Origin: Selenomonas sp. TAMA-11512
GTDB taxonomy: Bacteria > Bacillota > Negativicutes > Selenomonadales > Selenomonadaceae
Reading direction: 5' to 3'
Length of the DNA: 64,000 nucleotides
NCBI RefSeq assembly: GCF_037076525.1
Contig: NZ_AP029018.1
Location: forward strand, 1,637,001 to 1,701,000
This document shows, one piece after another, positions 53,047 to 62,120 of the stretch. The notes under the pieces are model-generated. The model was not told the DNA's origin. It worked only from the letters and a program-made list of their open reading frames with translations, and did not search any database. The position numbers were made by a program, and so were the translations under genes. The number at the start of each line of letters is the position of its first letter. The stretch's first letter is position 1.

Positions 53047-54188
53047 GATGACTCCACCAATATCGCGGTCCCCATGCCGCCGGCGCCGGCGATGGAGAAA
53101 ATGCCCTTGCCGCCTCCGAAAAGCTGCATGGACCGCAGCAGATGCAGGAGATAGACGGCACCGGAAGCGCCATACGGATGTCCGTAGGCAAGCGCGCCGC
53201 CGAGGCGATTATAGCGCTCCTTCAGCTCCGGATGCGCGCGCAAAAAGAGCGCGTTGATAACAGCGAACGCCTCATTGAACTCCACAGCCGCCAATTCTTC
53301 ATAAGAAAGATGATGCTGCCGCAGGAGGCGGTCCGCTGCCTGCATGGCTCCGTAGGGACTGTACGCCGCGTCTCCGCCATAGAGCTCCGTTGCCGATACA
53401 CGCGCCATGGGTGCCATTCCCGTACGCTTCAGATATCGCTCTGAACAAAGGATGACAAAAGCCGCTCCGTCGTTCATCCGACAGGAATTGCCTGCCGTCG
53501 TTGCGCTGTTCTCGCCATAGAAAAGAGGCATCCGCGCGAGCAGCTTTTTCGTGAGCCCGTGATGCGGTCCGTCATCCGCCTTCGCGCCTTGAATCTCATA
53601 GACCAGCGGAGAAAGCCATCCTTCGTTTATTGCACGGCAAGCCTTTTGATGGCTCTCAAGCGCAATCGCATCGAGCTCCGCTCTCATGACGTGCTCTTTG
53701 GCGGCTACACGCTCCGCGCCCTTGAGCATAGCGTCTTCCGCGAGCTCATCGGGAGAGAACTGTGCCGTCATGTACTCCCCCTGCGGGCAGCACGCAGCCC
53801 TCGCATCCCCCTTTGCATATCGGCGGACAGGCTGCAAAGAGCTGCTCTCCATGCCGCCGGCAATGTACACCTCACCCTGCCCCGCCCAAAGACGGGCAGC
53901 GGCATAGTCCACGGCAGCGAGCCCCGAGGCGCACTGCGCGTCGAGCGTCACGGCGGAAATCTCTGCCGGGAGCCCCGCTGTAAGCGCCATGAGCCTGGCT
54001 ATATTCCCGCCTGTCCCGACGGCATTGCCTGCAAAGACGCCGTTCACGTCGGAGACCTCTATATTGTAACGCGTCAAAAGCTTTTGTATGAGCTCGGCGG
54101 CAAGCTTTTCCGGCGGTGTATGCTTATAAAGCCCCATGCGGCGAAGAATAGGCGTCCTGCCGCCGCCCAGAATATAAACGCCTCTCAT
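53043..54188 (-). CDS. Thiolase family protein (YhfS-like) lacking the second catalytic Cys
   Basis: 381 residues from MRGVYILGGGRTP. The acyl-accepting cysteine is Cys86 (LDAQCASGL) and the conserved His337 lies in YGHPYGASG, but the second cysteine, in CxGGGxG of normal thiolases, is Ala367 (SIAGAGGMG). GTG 54197 is an alternative start. With only one catalytic cysteine the enzyme may run in an unusual direction or act as a priming or decarboxylating condensing enzyme. Coupled on both sides: 9 bases after bioY, 4-base overlap with the ligase. Confidence 0.85.
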   Translation of the reverse strand: MRGVYILGGGRTPILRRMGLYKHTPPEKLAAELIQKLLTRYNIEVSDVNGVFAGNAVGTGGNIARLMALTAGLPAEISAVTLDAQCASGLAAVDYAAARLWAGQGEVYIAGGMESSSLQPVRRYAKGDARAACCPQGEYMTAQFSPDELAEDAMLKGAERVAAKEHVMRAELDAIALESHQKACRAINEGWLSPLVYEIQGAKADDGPHHGLTKKLLARMPLFYGENSATTAGNSCRMNDGAAFVILCSERYLKRTGMAPMARVSATELYGGDAAYSPYGAMQAADRLLRQHHLSYEELAAVEFNEAFAVINALFLRAHPELKERYNRLGGALAYGHPYGASGAVYLLHLLRSMQLFGGGKGIFSIAGAGGMGTAILVESS

Positions 54189-54197
54189 GCCCAGCAC

Positions 54198-54734
54198 CTA
54201 CCGTTCCAAGGCGCGATTGAGCTTGACGCCAAGATAGGCCGCCGCGAGCGCTTTCATAATATCTCCGGGGATAAAGGGGAACGCGGACATCACCAGTCCC
54301 TCCCAAAGATTGAGATCCATGACGATCATAATGCCCGCCACACCACCGACATAGGTGATGGGAATGCCGACAAAAATCGCCGCCAGCGCGTAGCGCTTAA
54401 AGTTCGGCTCCTTCCCCTTGAAGTAGCTGATGGCGGGGTATGCCACCATAAAGGCGAAGATAAACCCGCCCGTAGGTCCGAGAATCTTCGCCATGCCGCC
54501 GAATCCGCCCGTAAAGACAGGCAGTCCGACCGCCCCCAGGAGGGTATATGTCAGCATCGTAAAAAATGTCTGCTTCGGTGTCAGAAGAAACGCCGCCAAA
54601 TCCATTGCCAGCGTAATCGCCGAGACCATTCCGGGCGTAAATGGCAGCGGAAAGGCAATGTAAGCGCTGACGCAGCAGAGCGCAACCAGCAGTGCCATTT
54701 TCGTCAACGTCCGCGTATTAAATTCCTGATTCAT
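54198..54734 (-). CDS. bioY: Biotin transporter BioY (ECF S-component)
   Basis: 178 residues from MNQEFNTRTLTKMAL, about six membrane helices. Family signature segments: PFTPGMVSAITLAMDLAAFL and GPTGGFIFAFMVAYP. It binds biotin and works alone or with an ECF energising module, whose genes are not in this window. Its start overlaps the hydratase stop by 4 bases (ATGA). Confidence 0.95.
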   Translation of the reverse strand: MNQEFNTRTLTKMALLVALCCVSAYIAFPLPFTPGMVSAITLAMDLAAFLLTPKQTFFTMLTYTLLGAVGLPVFTGGFGGMAKILGPTGGFIFAFMVAYPAISYFKGKEPNFKRYALAAIFVGIPITYVGGVAGIMIVMDLNLWEGLVMSAFPFIPGDIMKALAAAYLGVKLNRALER

Positions 54735-55273
54735 ACAATCCCCTCTATTCTGTATCTGCACTGTCCGTCGACAATGCCCAAAAATATATTCTCTTTTTCT
54801 TGCAGCTCAACAAGCTCTCCCGCATAGATCGGCGCGCAGAACTTCATCTGCAGCGCCGCTGCTGCCGGATGCATCTCCAGAAACGTATGCAGGAGCAGCA
54901 GCCCGGGAACGACGGGGCACGATGTCCGATGTATCGGATTTTTATCCCCCGTCGCCTCAAGAAAAACCGCGATTTCCTCCGGTGTAAAGCGATGTCCGCC
55001 CGATGACAGCCGATTTCCGGCCTCTCCCTTCTCCCGACGTTCCGCTCGTACATATCCCTCTCCGACAGGACGCAGCAAGTCAATCGACAGACGGCCTTGC
55101 TTTCCCTCCGCGGTCTCTGCCGCTAAAAGCGAGAGTACCCGTCTCGTATCCCGAAGAATGTGCACGCCGCGAGTCTCGCCACGTGTATCCCTTTGCCACG
55201 CGAGCCTGGCGATCATCGCCCCGCTATACGCCTCCGGAGAAATCGCAGAGAGCATTTTTGCCAAGTGAATCAT
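54731..55273 (-). CDS. MaoC-like hot-dog hydratase (enoyl-thioester hydratase-like)
   Basis: 180 residues. The C-terminal half is a MaoC-type hot-dog domain: FTPEEIAVFLEATGDKNPIH, in which Asp110 and His115 form the hydratase catalytic pair, followed by PVVPGLLLLHTFL. The N-terminal half (1-90) does not match a second clear hot-dog and is unidentified; it may be a degenerate one, as in two-domain (R)-hydratases. First gene of the operon. Expected to hydrate or dehydrate a 2-enoyl/3-hydroxyacyl thioester. Confidence 0.7.
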   Translation of the reverse strand: MIHLAKMLSAISPEAYSGAMIARLAWQRDTRGETRGVHILRDTRRVLSLLAAETAEGKQGRLSIDLLRPVGEGYVRAERREKGEAGNRLSSGGHRFTPEEIAVFLEATGDKNPIHRTSCPVVPGLLLLHTFLEMHPAAAALQMKFCAPIYAGELVELQEKENIFLGIVDGQCRYRIEGIV

Positions 55274-55298
55274 CGTCTTGATTTCCTCCCGATTTTGT

Positions 55299-55350
55299 AT
55301 TATACGGGAACTCGCTTATTTCGTCAACTTGTTGTTTTTATAGTTAACCA
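55299..55350 (-). promoter_or_regulatory. Promoter with BirA-like operator for the hydratase-bioY-thiolase-ligase operon
   Basis: TTGACG (55322-55327), 17 bases, TATAAT (55299-55304). An inverted repeat TGGTTAACT-N12-AGTTGACGA (55321-55350) covers the -35 box. Its halves resemble the Firmicutes BirA half-site (TTGTTAAC type), with two mismatches in the promoter-proximal half. The overlap fits repression by biotin-bound BirA. Confidence 0.65.
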
Positions 55351-55456
55351 TATAAAGTCAAATGCGTATCTTTCAGAAAAAGTATATGCGCAAGTATCCG
55401 CTTTCATGACTTGCACCGATTGCCTGTTCCTGCCACACCTTCTATGCATCGGTATA

Positions 55457-55487
55457 AGAAAACAGCCCATCCGCACAGATGAGCTGC
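55457..55487 (-). terminator. Intrinsic terminator-like hairpin between cysE and the bioY operon
   Basis: Minus strand CAGCTCATC, TGTGCG loop, GATGGGCTG, then TTTTCTT. It lies about 90 bases downstream of cysE. Confidence 0.75.
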
Positions 55488-55576
55488 AACCTTATTGTTA
55501 TTCATCTCTTGGCGGATTGAGTACAATGACAGTGCTCGTGCATCCGCCCGCTCTTCCTCTATTCCGGGCACTATAT

Positions 55577-56527
55577 TCAAATCGTATAGAACCAACTGTC
55601 ATCCTCTTCCATATCAATCTGCTTGACGTGCTTTCCCTTTTGGTCAATGCGAAGCTCCTGATTCTTGACACTGATTTGCGTACCAGGAGCGACACTTCTC
55701 GTGATGAACACATTGCCACCGATGGTCGAGCCTTCTCCAATGACAGTCTCCCCACCGAGAATAGATGCACCCGAGTAGATCGTTACATGGTCCTCGATGG
55801 TCGGATGGCGGCGCTTGCCTCGCAGTGATTGTCCTCCCCGCGTCGAGAGCGCGCCGAGCGTCACACCCTGATAGATCTTGACGTGCTCGCCGATGACGGT
55901 CGTCTCCCCAATGACAACCCCCGTCGCGTGATCAATGAAGAAGTACTTTCCGATGGTGGCTCCCGGGTGGATGTCGACGCCCGTCTCGCTGTGGGCGTAT
56001 TCACTCATGATCCGTGGGATGATGGGAACGTTGAGCTTGTAGAGAGCATGCGCCAGACGGTGTACCGTAATCGCATAGAGCCCCGGATACGAATAGATGA
56101 CTTCCGCTTCATTGGCAGCCGCCGGGTCACCCTCAAACGTAGCATGGACATCCAGCTCGATGTAGGCACGAATCGTCGGAATTTCCCGCAGAAATGCGAG
56201 CACGATTTCCTCCGCCTTCTCCTCGCAGCTCGTTTCGGATCCTTCGTCTTGCTTATTGTATTTCAGCGCTACGACGATCTGCTTGTTGAGCAGATAAGCG
56301 ACGTCCTCCATCACCATCGTGAGGTTGTTCTCGATGCTGTAGATGCGATACGTTTCATCCTTGAAATAGCCCGGAAATATAATGCGAATCAGCTTCTCAA
56401 GAATGTTGATCACGGTCTTCTTATCCGGACGGCTAAAGAGATCCATTCGATCGATGGTGCGGCTCTTTCGGTAGTCCGCTAAGATCGAATCGATAACGCC
56501 ATGCAGTTCCTGTTCAATACGTGCCAT
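55577..56527 (-). CDS. cysE: Serine O-acetyltransferase (EpsC-type)
   Basis: 316 residues. N-terminal helical domain (about 1-165) and left-handed beta-helix (about 170-270) with HPGATIGKYFFIDHATGVV, GETTVIGEHVKIYQGVTLGA and GKRRHPTIEDHV, the CysE active-site segments. Makes O-acetylserine for cysteine. The C-terminus is longer than in E. coli. No O-acetylserine lyase gene is adjacent. Confidence 0.93.
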   Translation of the reverse strand: MARIEQELHGVIDSILADYRKSRTIDRMDLFSRPDKKTVINILEKLIRIIFPGYFKDETYRIYSIENNLTMVMEDVAYLLNKQIVVALKYNKQDEGSETSCEEKAEEIVLAFLREIPTIRAYIELDVHATFEGDPAAANEAEVIYSYPGLYAITVHRLAHALYKLNVPIIPRIMSEYAHSETGVDIHPGATIGKYFFIDHATGVVIGETTVIGEHVKIYQGVTLGALSTRGGQSLRGKRRHPTIEDHVTIYSGASILGGETVIGEGSTIGGNVFITRSVAPGTQISVKNQELRIDQKGKHVKQIDMEEDDSWFYTI

Positions 56528-56540
56528 ACAACGCCCTTTC

Positions 56541-57290
56541 TTACTCCCTTTCCCCCAAAAGCCAAGGGAGAAAATGTCCTATCTGCAGTTTCCACCAATA
56601 CCAATTGTGCCCAGAATCCTCGCCCCAGAAATCCGCCCACACACAGATGCGCTTCCAATGCAGAATATTGACCAATTCTTTCGCAGACGCCAGTTCGTGC
56701 TGCTCATCAAAGCTCTGTCCGCTGCAAACGGCAATTTTCTTCGAATTGTAGAGATCGATATAGGGATGCGTATCCGACATATTCGGTAAAAAATCCACGG
56801 GCGAATTGTCATAGAGAAAGCTGTTCAGCCATCCGTCATAGTGAATCTTGGCGTCATAGGTCGCAGACATCGACAAGACGCCCGAGAAGAGCTCGGGACG
56901 ACGAAGGAACATGATCATCGCCGACAACCCGCCGCTGTCCGCCCCCATGCACAGCGGCAAAATACCTGCAAATCCATGCTGCTGAATGTATGTAAAGACT
57001 TCATCTATGATGTACTCGTAGTATGCTTCCTGGCGATTGGCGCGCCACTCGATATCTCCCTGATAGTTGAACCACGTTTCGTGGTCGACGGAATCAACGG
57101 TAAAAACCGTAATCTTTTTCCCCTCAATCCATGGAGACAGCAGATCGATAACGCCTTCCTGATCCCATTCATAGGGTGAGCCATAGCGCGTTGGAAATGC
57201 CAGGATTGGCATGCCGCCGTTCCCATAGATGCAAATCTTCATATCCCGCCCCAAGATTTTGCTGTTCCATGCGTCCTCTCTTCGTTCCAT
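56541..57290 (-). CDS. Esterase-like alpha/beta hydrolase with Asp at the nucleophile position
   Basis: 249 residues, similar to the small esterase family with FPTRYGSPYEWDQ near the N-terminus, SVDHETWFNY, and the C-terminal GEDSGHNWYWW carrying the catalytic His. The nucleophile elbow, normally G-x-S-x-G (GCSFGG), reads G116-A-D118-S-G120: Asp replaces Ser, with Ser119 beside it. Asp nucleophiles occur in haloalkane dehalogenases and epoxide hydrolases of this fold. It lies 13 bases upstream of cysE on the same strand, so the two are probably co-transcribed. Confidence 0.8.
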   Translation of the reverse strand: MERREDAWNSKILGRDMKICIYGNGGMPILAFPTRYGSPYEWDQEGVIDLLSPWIEGKKITVFTVDSVDHETWFNYQGDIEWRANRQEAYYEYIIDEVFTYIQQHGFAGILPLCMGADSGGLSAMIMFLRRPELFSGVLSMSATYDAKIHYDGWLNSFLYDNSPVDFLPNMSDTHPYIDLYNSKKIAVCSGQSFDEQHELASAKELVNILHWKRICVWADFWGEDSGHNWYWWKLQIGHFLPWLLGERE

Positions 57291-57429
57291 AGCGCGACCT
57301 CCTAACCATATATTACGCTATATCCCTCATTAGTATACGATATGGCAGCCTTATCGACAAGGAAAATCTGTTCTTTATCACATATCAGCGCACATGGTAT
57401 AATACAGGAAACCGAAAGGAGAAATCATC

Positions 57430-58167
57430 ATGCAGCTGAAAAAATTCTTGCTCACGGCGCTCCTGCTCACGCTTATCCTTTCTCTTCGACTGACAGAAGC
57501 TGCCGTGCCTCTGCCTCTTCACCCGGCTCTGCCATACTTCACCGAGATGTCCGAGGGAAGGACGCAGTATATCGGCGCACTTGAGCGGCACTTCAAGAAG
57601 CGCACGTTTATAAAGACCGGCAGCGAAGCGGAACGGATGCGTATGCTGCTCACAGACCTTACGTCTCGCCTATCGATGCACGGAGAGCACACGGTTCTGC
57701 TTCTCAATGAAAAGCACTGGAATGCCTACGCGCTCCCCGGAAATATAATCGTCGTGACGAAGGGTCTCGCCGATGGCCTCAACGATACGGAGCTGACCGC
57801 CCTTCTGCTCCATGAGCTGGGTCATATCGCGCTCGATCACCCCGGCTCCGCGCTTCAGCGCACGAAAGATGCGCAGAAATCACTCGATAAAAGTGCCGCC
57901 TTCTTGGAGGCGGGACAATACGAGGCGGCAGCCGAGGAGTTTGTCGCCGCTATCTACAAGGGGCGTGTGGAGCGCTCCGAGGAGATTGCCGCCGACGTAT
58001 GGGCAGCGGAACACCTCCAAGAGACGGGACTCACCGCAGAAGAAGTCACGCAGTATCTCCGCCATGCGCAAAAAAAGCTGGGCGACTCTTTCGACGGCAC
58101 CCAGCATCCCTCTTTTGACGAGAGGATACGCATCTTTGAGCGTGTCAATAAAAATATATCCTTATAA
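57430..58167 (+). CDS. Exported M48-family metallopeptidase
   Basis: 245 residues. Signal peptide to about LTEA; the zinc motif HELGH is at 128-132 (LLLHELGHIALDH) and the third ligand Glu is in SEEIAADVWAAE. Family members (BepA, LoiP, YcaL types) are periplasmic quality-control proteases in diderms. No lipobox Cys is seen. Ribosome-binding site AAAGGAG. It converges with rplQ, with a shared terminator. Confidence 0.9.
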   Translation: MQLKKFLLTALLLTLILSLRLTEAAVPLPLHPALPYFTEMSEGRTQYIGALERHFKKRTFIKTGSEAERMRMLLTDLTSRLSMHGEHTVLLLNEKHWNAYALPGNIIVVTKGLADGLNDTELTALLLHELGHIALDHPGSALQRTKDAQKSLDKSAAFLEAGQYEAAAEEFVAAIYKGRVERSEEIAADVWAAEHLQETGLTAEEVTQYLRHAQKKLGDSFDGTQHPSFDERIRIFERVNKNISL

Positions 58168-58171
58168 AGTA

Positions 58172-58202
58172 AAAACCGCTGCCGGAATTCGGCAGCGGTT
58201 TT
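58172..58202. terminator. Bidirectional terminator between the M48 gene and rplQ
   Basis: AAAACCGCTGCCG-GAATT-CGGCAGCGGTTTT, with A- and T-runs on either side; ends both the M48 gene (+) and the ribosomal operon (-). Confidence 0.93.
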
Positions 58203-58209
58203 CTGACGT

Positions 58210-58548
58210 TTAGACGAGCTCCAGGATTGCCATTGGCGCCGCGTCGCCCTTGCGGACGCCGAGCTTGAGAATACGCGTGTATCCGCCATTGCGGCCCGTG
58301 TATTTTCCTGCAATCTCATCGAAGAGCTTCTTGACTGCTTCTTCATCGCCGATATCGGCAATCGCCTGACGACGTGCAGCGAGGTCGCCACGCTTTGCCA
58401 GCGTGATCAGCTTCTCTGCAAGGCTGCGGGTTTCTTTTGCCTTTGCCTCGGTCGTCTCGATGCGTTCATGCTTGAAGAAAGAGGACAAGATGCTGCGGAA
58501 AAGTGCCTTGCGTGCACCGGAGTTACGTCCGAGTTTTCTTTGGCTCAT
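58210..58548 (-). CDS. rplQ: 50S ribosomal protein L17
   Basis: 112 residues, begins [20 protein letters not shown], with the family [18 protein letters not shown] segment. Last gene of the alpha operon. The ECF transporter ATPase genes that follow rplQ in many Firmicutes are absent; a terminator and the M48 gene follow instead. Confidence 0.97.
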   Translation of the reverse strand: MSQRKLGRNSGARKALFRSILSSFFKHERIETTEAKAKETRSLAEKLITLAKRGDLAARRQAIADIGDEEAVKKLFDEIAGKYTGRNGGYTRILKLGVRKGDAAPMAILELV

Positions 58549-58568
58549 GTTTTTCCCTCACTTGTTCT

Positions 58569-59525
58569 TTAATCTTCGCTTGTTTTAAGCGCTAAATCCA
58601 ACTCTTGGAGCTTCTTCTTGACTTCCTCAAGGGACTTCCTGCCAAGATTGCGCACCTTCATCATATCATCCTCTGTCTTGGCAATCAGATCGCCGACATT
58701 GTTGATATTGGCACGCTTGAGGCAGTTGAAGGAGCGGACGGAGAGGTCGAGATCTTCAATCGTCATTTCCATGACCTTGGAGGTATCCGCCTCTTCCGGC
58801 TCTGCCTTTGTCTCGATCAAATCCTCTTCTTCCTCGATACCCGCCATATTCTGGAACAGTCGGAAATGACTGATCAGGATGCTGGCAGACCTCGATACAG
58901 CCTCCTCCGGACGAATGGAGCCATCGGTCCATACCTCGAGGGTAAGCTTATCGTAATCCGTGACGTTACCGACACGCGTATCCTGTACGGTGTAGTTGAC
59001 GCGCTGCACGGGAGAGAAGATAGAATCGATAGGAATGACGCCGATGACATGATCCGGCTTCTTGTTTTTGTCGGCGGGGATGTAGCCTTTGCCCTTCTCA
59101 ACGGTCATTTCGATCTTGAGAGAGCCTTCCGAATTTACCGTAGCGATATGAAGATCCGGATTCAGAATCTCCACGTCGGGGTCGGTAATGATATCGGCGG
59201 CGGTCACTTCCTTTTCCCCTTGGACGTCGATGCGGATGATGCGCGGCTCATCAGTGAACATCTTGAGGCAGAGCGCCTTGAGGTTCAATATGATGGTCGT
59301 GACATCATCACGAACGCCCGGGATGGTGGAGAACTCATGGAGTACTCCTTCGATCCGTATCGAGGTAACAGCGGCTCCCGGCAGGGAGGAAAGAAGGATG
59401 CGACGGAGGCTATTGCCCAGTGTCGTGCCGTAGCCTCGATCTAGCGGTTCGCATACGAACTTGCCGTAGCGGGCATCCTCGCTTGTTTCAACTATATCGA
59501 TCTTCGGCTTTTCGATCTCCATCAT
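58569..59525 (-). CDS. rpoA: RNA polymerase alpha subunit
   Basis: 318 residues. N-terminal assembly domain ([38 protein letters not shown]) and C-terminal domain ([33 protein letters not shown]) that contacts UP elements and activators. The first of two adjacent ATG codons is chosen; GAGGAGGG lies 9 bases upstream. Confidence 0.97.
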   Translation of the reverse strand: MMEIEKPKIDIVETSEDARYGKFVCEPLDRGYGTTLGNSLRRILLSSLPGAAVTSIRIEGVLHEFSTIPGVRDDVTTIILNLKALCLKMFTDEPRIIRIDVQGEKEVTAADIITDPDVEILNPDLHIATVNSEGSLKIEMTVEKGKGYIPADKNKKPDHVIGVIPIDSIFSPVQRVNYTVQDTRVGNVTDYDKLTLEVWTDGSIRPEEAVSRSASILISHFRLFQNMAGIEEEEDLIETKAEPEEADTSKVMEMTIEDLDLSVRSFNCLKRANINNVGDLIAKTEDDMMKVRNLGRKSLEEVKKKLQELDLALKTSED

Positions 59526-59582
59526 CGAGTATGTCCCTCCTCAATAATTCTCGTATATGCTGACAATATGGTCATCAAGAGA

Positions 59583-60176
59583 TTATCTGGAGTAGAGTTC
59601 GACGATTGCCTGCTCGGTGACAGGGATGTCGATCTCACTGCGCTCCGGGAAACGCGTGACACTGCCCGACAGCTTGGCCGGATCTGCTTCAAGCCAAGCC
59701 GGAGCCGAAAGGGAATTCTGGCTCTCTGCAATCTCCTTGAACATAGCCTTCGAGCGGCTCTTCTCCGCAACGGTGATAACGTCACCGACGGAGACAAGCG
59801 CGGACGGGATGTCAAGGCGCTTGCCGTTGACGAGGATGTGTCCATGGCGTACGATCTGGCGGGCCTGCTTGCGGGTCTGTGCCAAACCGATGCGATAGAC
59901 AACGTTATCGATGCGGCGCTCGAGAAGTCCGAGGAGGTTCTCACCGGTGACGCCGGGCATGGTCTTTGCCTTTTCGTAGTACTTGCGGAACTGCTTCTCC
60001 AAGACGCCGTAGATGAACTTCGCCTTCTGCTTCTCTTTGAGCTGCATGCCGTATTCGGAAACCTTGCGGTTCGTGCGGCGTACCTGACGCTTGGATTCTC
60101 TGCTGATACCGACGACGCCCGGCTCAAGACCAAGTGCGCGGCAGCGCTTTAGAGCTGGTACTCTATCAATTGCCAT
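59583..60176 (-). CDS. rpsD: 30S ribosomal protein S4
   Basis: 197 residues, S4 RNA-binding domain around [20 protein letters not shown] and [17 protein letters not shown]. It lacks the N-terminal zinc cysteine set of C+ S4 proteins. In many bacteria S4 represses this operon. 20 bases after rpsK. Confidence 0.97.
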   Translation of the reverse strand: MAIDRVPALKRCRALGLEPGVVGISRESKRQVRRTNRKVSEYGMQLKEKQKAKFIYGVLEKQFRKYYEKAKTMPGVTGENLLGLLERRIDNVVYRIGLAQTRKQARQIVRHGHILVNGKRLDIPSALVSVGDVITVAEKSRSKAMFKEIAESQNSLSAPAWLEADPAKLSGSVTRFPERSEIDIPVTEQAIVELYSR

Positions 60177-60196
60177 CTATTGTTACACCTCCGATA

Positions 60197-60589
60197 TTAG
60201 ACTCTGCGACGCTTTGGCGGGCGGCATCCGTTATGCGGGATCGGCGTCACGTCTTTGATCATGTTGACTTCCAGACCCGTTGCCTGTAAGGAGCGAATCG
60301 CCGCCTCACGGCCTGCCCCCGGTCCCTTGACATAGACTTCAACCTGCTTGAGTCCATGCTCCATAGCGGCTTTTGCTGCGACTTCCGCCGCCATCTGCGC
60401 CGCGAACGGCGTGCTCTTGCGAGAGCCGCGGAATCCCAGGCCGCCGGCGGATGCCCACGAAAGGGCATTGCCGTTCTTATCCGTCAGCGTGACAATGGTG
60501 TTGTTGAAGGTGGAGCTGATATGTGCTACGCCATACTCTACGTTCTTACGGTCTCTCTTGCGAGGACGTGTGCTTTTCTTGACTGCCAC
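60197..60589 (-). CDS. rpsK: 30S ribosomal protein S11
   Basis: 130 residues, typical central segment [20 protein letters not shown] and C-terminal [15 protein letters not shown]. Confidence 0.98.
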   Translation of the reverse strand: MAVKKSTRPRKRDRKNVEYGVAHISSTFNNTIVTLTDKNGNALSWASAGGLGFRGSRKSTPFAAQMAAEVAAKAAMEHGLKQVEVYVKGPGAGREAAIRSLQATGLEVNMIKDVTPIPHNGCRPPKRRRV

Positions 60590-60602
60590 TTAATACCCTC
60601 CC

Positions 60603-60971
60603 TTACTTCTTCTTACCGGCGACTGCACGCTTCGGGCCCTTACGGGTACGCGCGTTGTTCTTCGTGTTCTGACCGCGGACCGGCAGTCCGAGGCGATGAC
60701 GACGGCCGCGATAGCAGCCGATATCTACGAGACGCTTGATTGCCATCTGACGCTCACGGCGGAGGTCACCTTCGACAATGACGTTCTTGTCAACGAGATC
60801 ACGGAGCTTGACAACTTCGTCTTCCGTGAGGTCGCGAGTACGGGTATCCGGGTTGATGCCCCCCATCTTCAGGAGCTTCTGACTCGTGGTGAGCCCAATA
60901 CCATAGATGTATGTAAGAGCGATTTCAATTCTCTTCTCACGCGGTAAATCTACACCGGCGATACGTGCCAT
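60603..60971 (-). CDS. rpsM: 30S ribosomal protein S13
   Basis: 122 residues, begins [20 protein letters not shown], ends in a basic tail with [20 protein letters not shown]. Confidence 0.98.
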   Translation of the reverse strand: MARIAGVDLPREKRIEIALTYIYGIGLTTSQKLLKMGGINPDTRTRDLTEDEVVKLRDLVDKNVIVEGDLRRERQMAIKRLVDIGCYRGRRHRLGLPVRGQNTKNNARTRKGPKRAVAGKKK

Positions 60972-60983
60972 TAGAGCACCTCC

Positions 60984-61097
60984 TTATCCTTGTCTCTGCT
61001 TATGTTTTGGGTTTTCGCAAATGACCATGACTCTGCCTTTGCGCTTGATGATCTTGCACTTTTCGCAGATCTTCTTTACAGATGGTCTGACTTTCAT
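60984..61097 (-). CDS. rpmJ: 50S ribosomal protein L36
   Basis: 37 residues, begins [20 protein letters not shown]. The zinc-binding set Cys, Cys, Cys, His ([12 protein letters not shown]) is present, so it is the zinc-containing form. It lies between infA and rpsM as usual. Confidence 0.97.
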   Translation of the reverse strand: MKVRPSVKKICEKCKIIKRKGRVMVICENPKHKQRQG

Positions 61098-61154
61098 TGT
61101 GCTTTTGCCTCCTTCAGTCTATAGGCTGCCAAATGTGCGACGGTCGAAAGGCTC

Positions 61155-61373
61155 TTATTTGAAACGGTACGTGATGCGCCCGCGCGTCAAATCATACGGC
61201 GTGAGCTCAATCGTTACACGGTCGCCCGGAAGAATGCGGATGAAGTTCATCCGTATCTTGCCCGATACGTGGGCGAGGACGACGTGCCCGTTTTCGAGTT
61301 CGACCTGAAACATCGCGTTTGGCAATGCTTCAAGCACTTTTCCTTCAACTTCGATTACATCTTGTTTTGACAT
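61155..61373 (-). CDS. infA: Translation initiation factor IF-1
   Basis: 72 residues from [20 protein letters not shown], with GGAG 6 bases upstream; an in-frame ATG at 61388 is not conserved in the family. S1/OB-fold with [16 protein letters not shown]. The map gene often found between adk and infA is missing. Confidence 0.97.
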   Translation of the reverse strand: MSKQDVIEVEGKVLEALPNAMFQVELENGHVVLAHVSGKIRMNFIRILPGDRVTIELTPYDLTRGRITYRFK

Positions 61374-61398
61374 GAGCATCTCCTTCAAAGAGCGATCG

Positions 61399-61434
61399 GG
61401 GTTGGGCCAATCTCTCTTGAATGCCCATGCCCAA
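61399..61434. repeat. Stem-loop between adk and infA
   Basis: GTTGGGC and GCCCAAC, 22-base loop. It occupies the 61389-61460 gap where map often lies. It has no T-run, so it is not a standard terminator. Confidence 0.4.
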
Positions 61435-61460
61435 CACGTTTATCATTCGGTGGCATCGCT

Positions 61461-62105
61461 TTAGCCCTTAAGAACCTTTAACAGGTCTTCCGTGACTTTC
61501 TCGATCGGCTGTCTGCCATCGACGGCGGTATAAACGCCCTCGGCCTTGTAGAAGTCGATGAGCGGCTTCGTCTGCTCTTCGTAAACGCCTAAGCGGCTCT
61601 GCATGGTCTCTTCGGTGTCATCGGCTCTCTGGCAGAGTGCCTCGCCGTCGTTATCGCAGACGCCTTCCGCCTTCGGCGGATGAAACTTGACGTGGTAGGT
61701 AGCGCCGCACTTCTTGCAAAGTCTGCGTCCTACGGCGCGCTCAACGAGATCTTCCTTCGGTACATGAATATCGAGCGCCTGTACCGCGGGAAGGCCCAGC
61801 TCTTCAACAATGCCTTTCAGGGCTCTTGCCTGCTCGACCGTTCTGGGAAAGCCGTCCAAGAGGAATCCCTTCTTGCAGTCATCTTTGGCGAGGCGTTCAC
61901 GGACGATGCCAATGGTTACCTCATCCGGTACGAGCTTGCCGGCGTCCATGCAGGCTTTTGCCTGCTTGCCGAGCTCGGTTCCTTCCGCCACGGCCGCACG
62001 GAACATATCGCCCGTGGAGATGTGCGGAATGGAAAACGCTTTGACTAGATTCGCCGCCTGTGTGCCTTTGCCGGCACCCGGAGGCCCCATCAATAGAATG
62101 TGCAT
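61461..62105 (-). CDS. adk: Adenylate kinase
   Basis: 214 residues. P-loop [11 protein letters not shown]; the LID domain carries a zinc-binding set CKKCGATYH ... CDND (three Cys and one Asp), typical of Gram-positive-type enzymes. [10 protein letters not shown] is conserved. Between secY and infA. Confidence 0.97.
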   Translation of the reverse strand: MHILLMGPPGAGKGTQAANLVKAFSIPHISTGDMFRAAVAEGTELGKQAKACMDAGKLVPDEVTIGIVRERLAKDDCKKGFLLDGFPRTVEQARALKGIVEELGLPAVQALDIHVPKEDLVERAVGRRLCKKCGATYHVKFHPPKAEGVCDNDGEALCQRADDTEETMQSRLGVYEEQTKPLIDFYKAEGVYTAVDGRQPIEKVTEDLLKVLKG

Positions 62106-62120
62106 GGTAACTCCTCTCTC

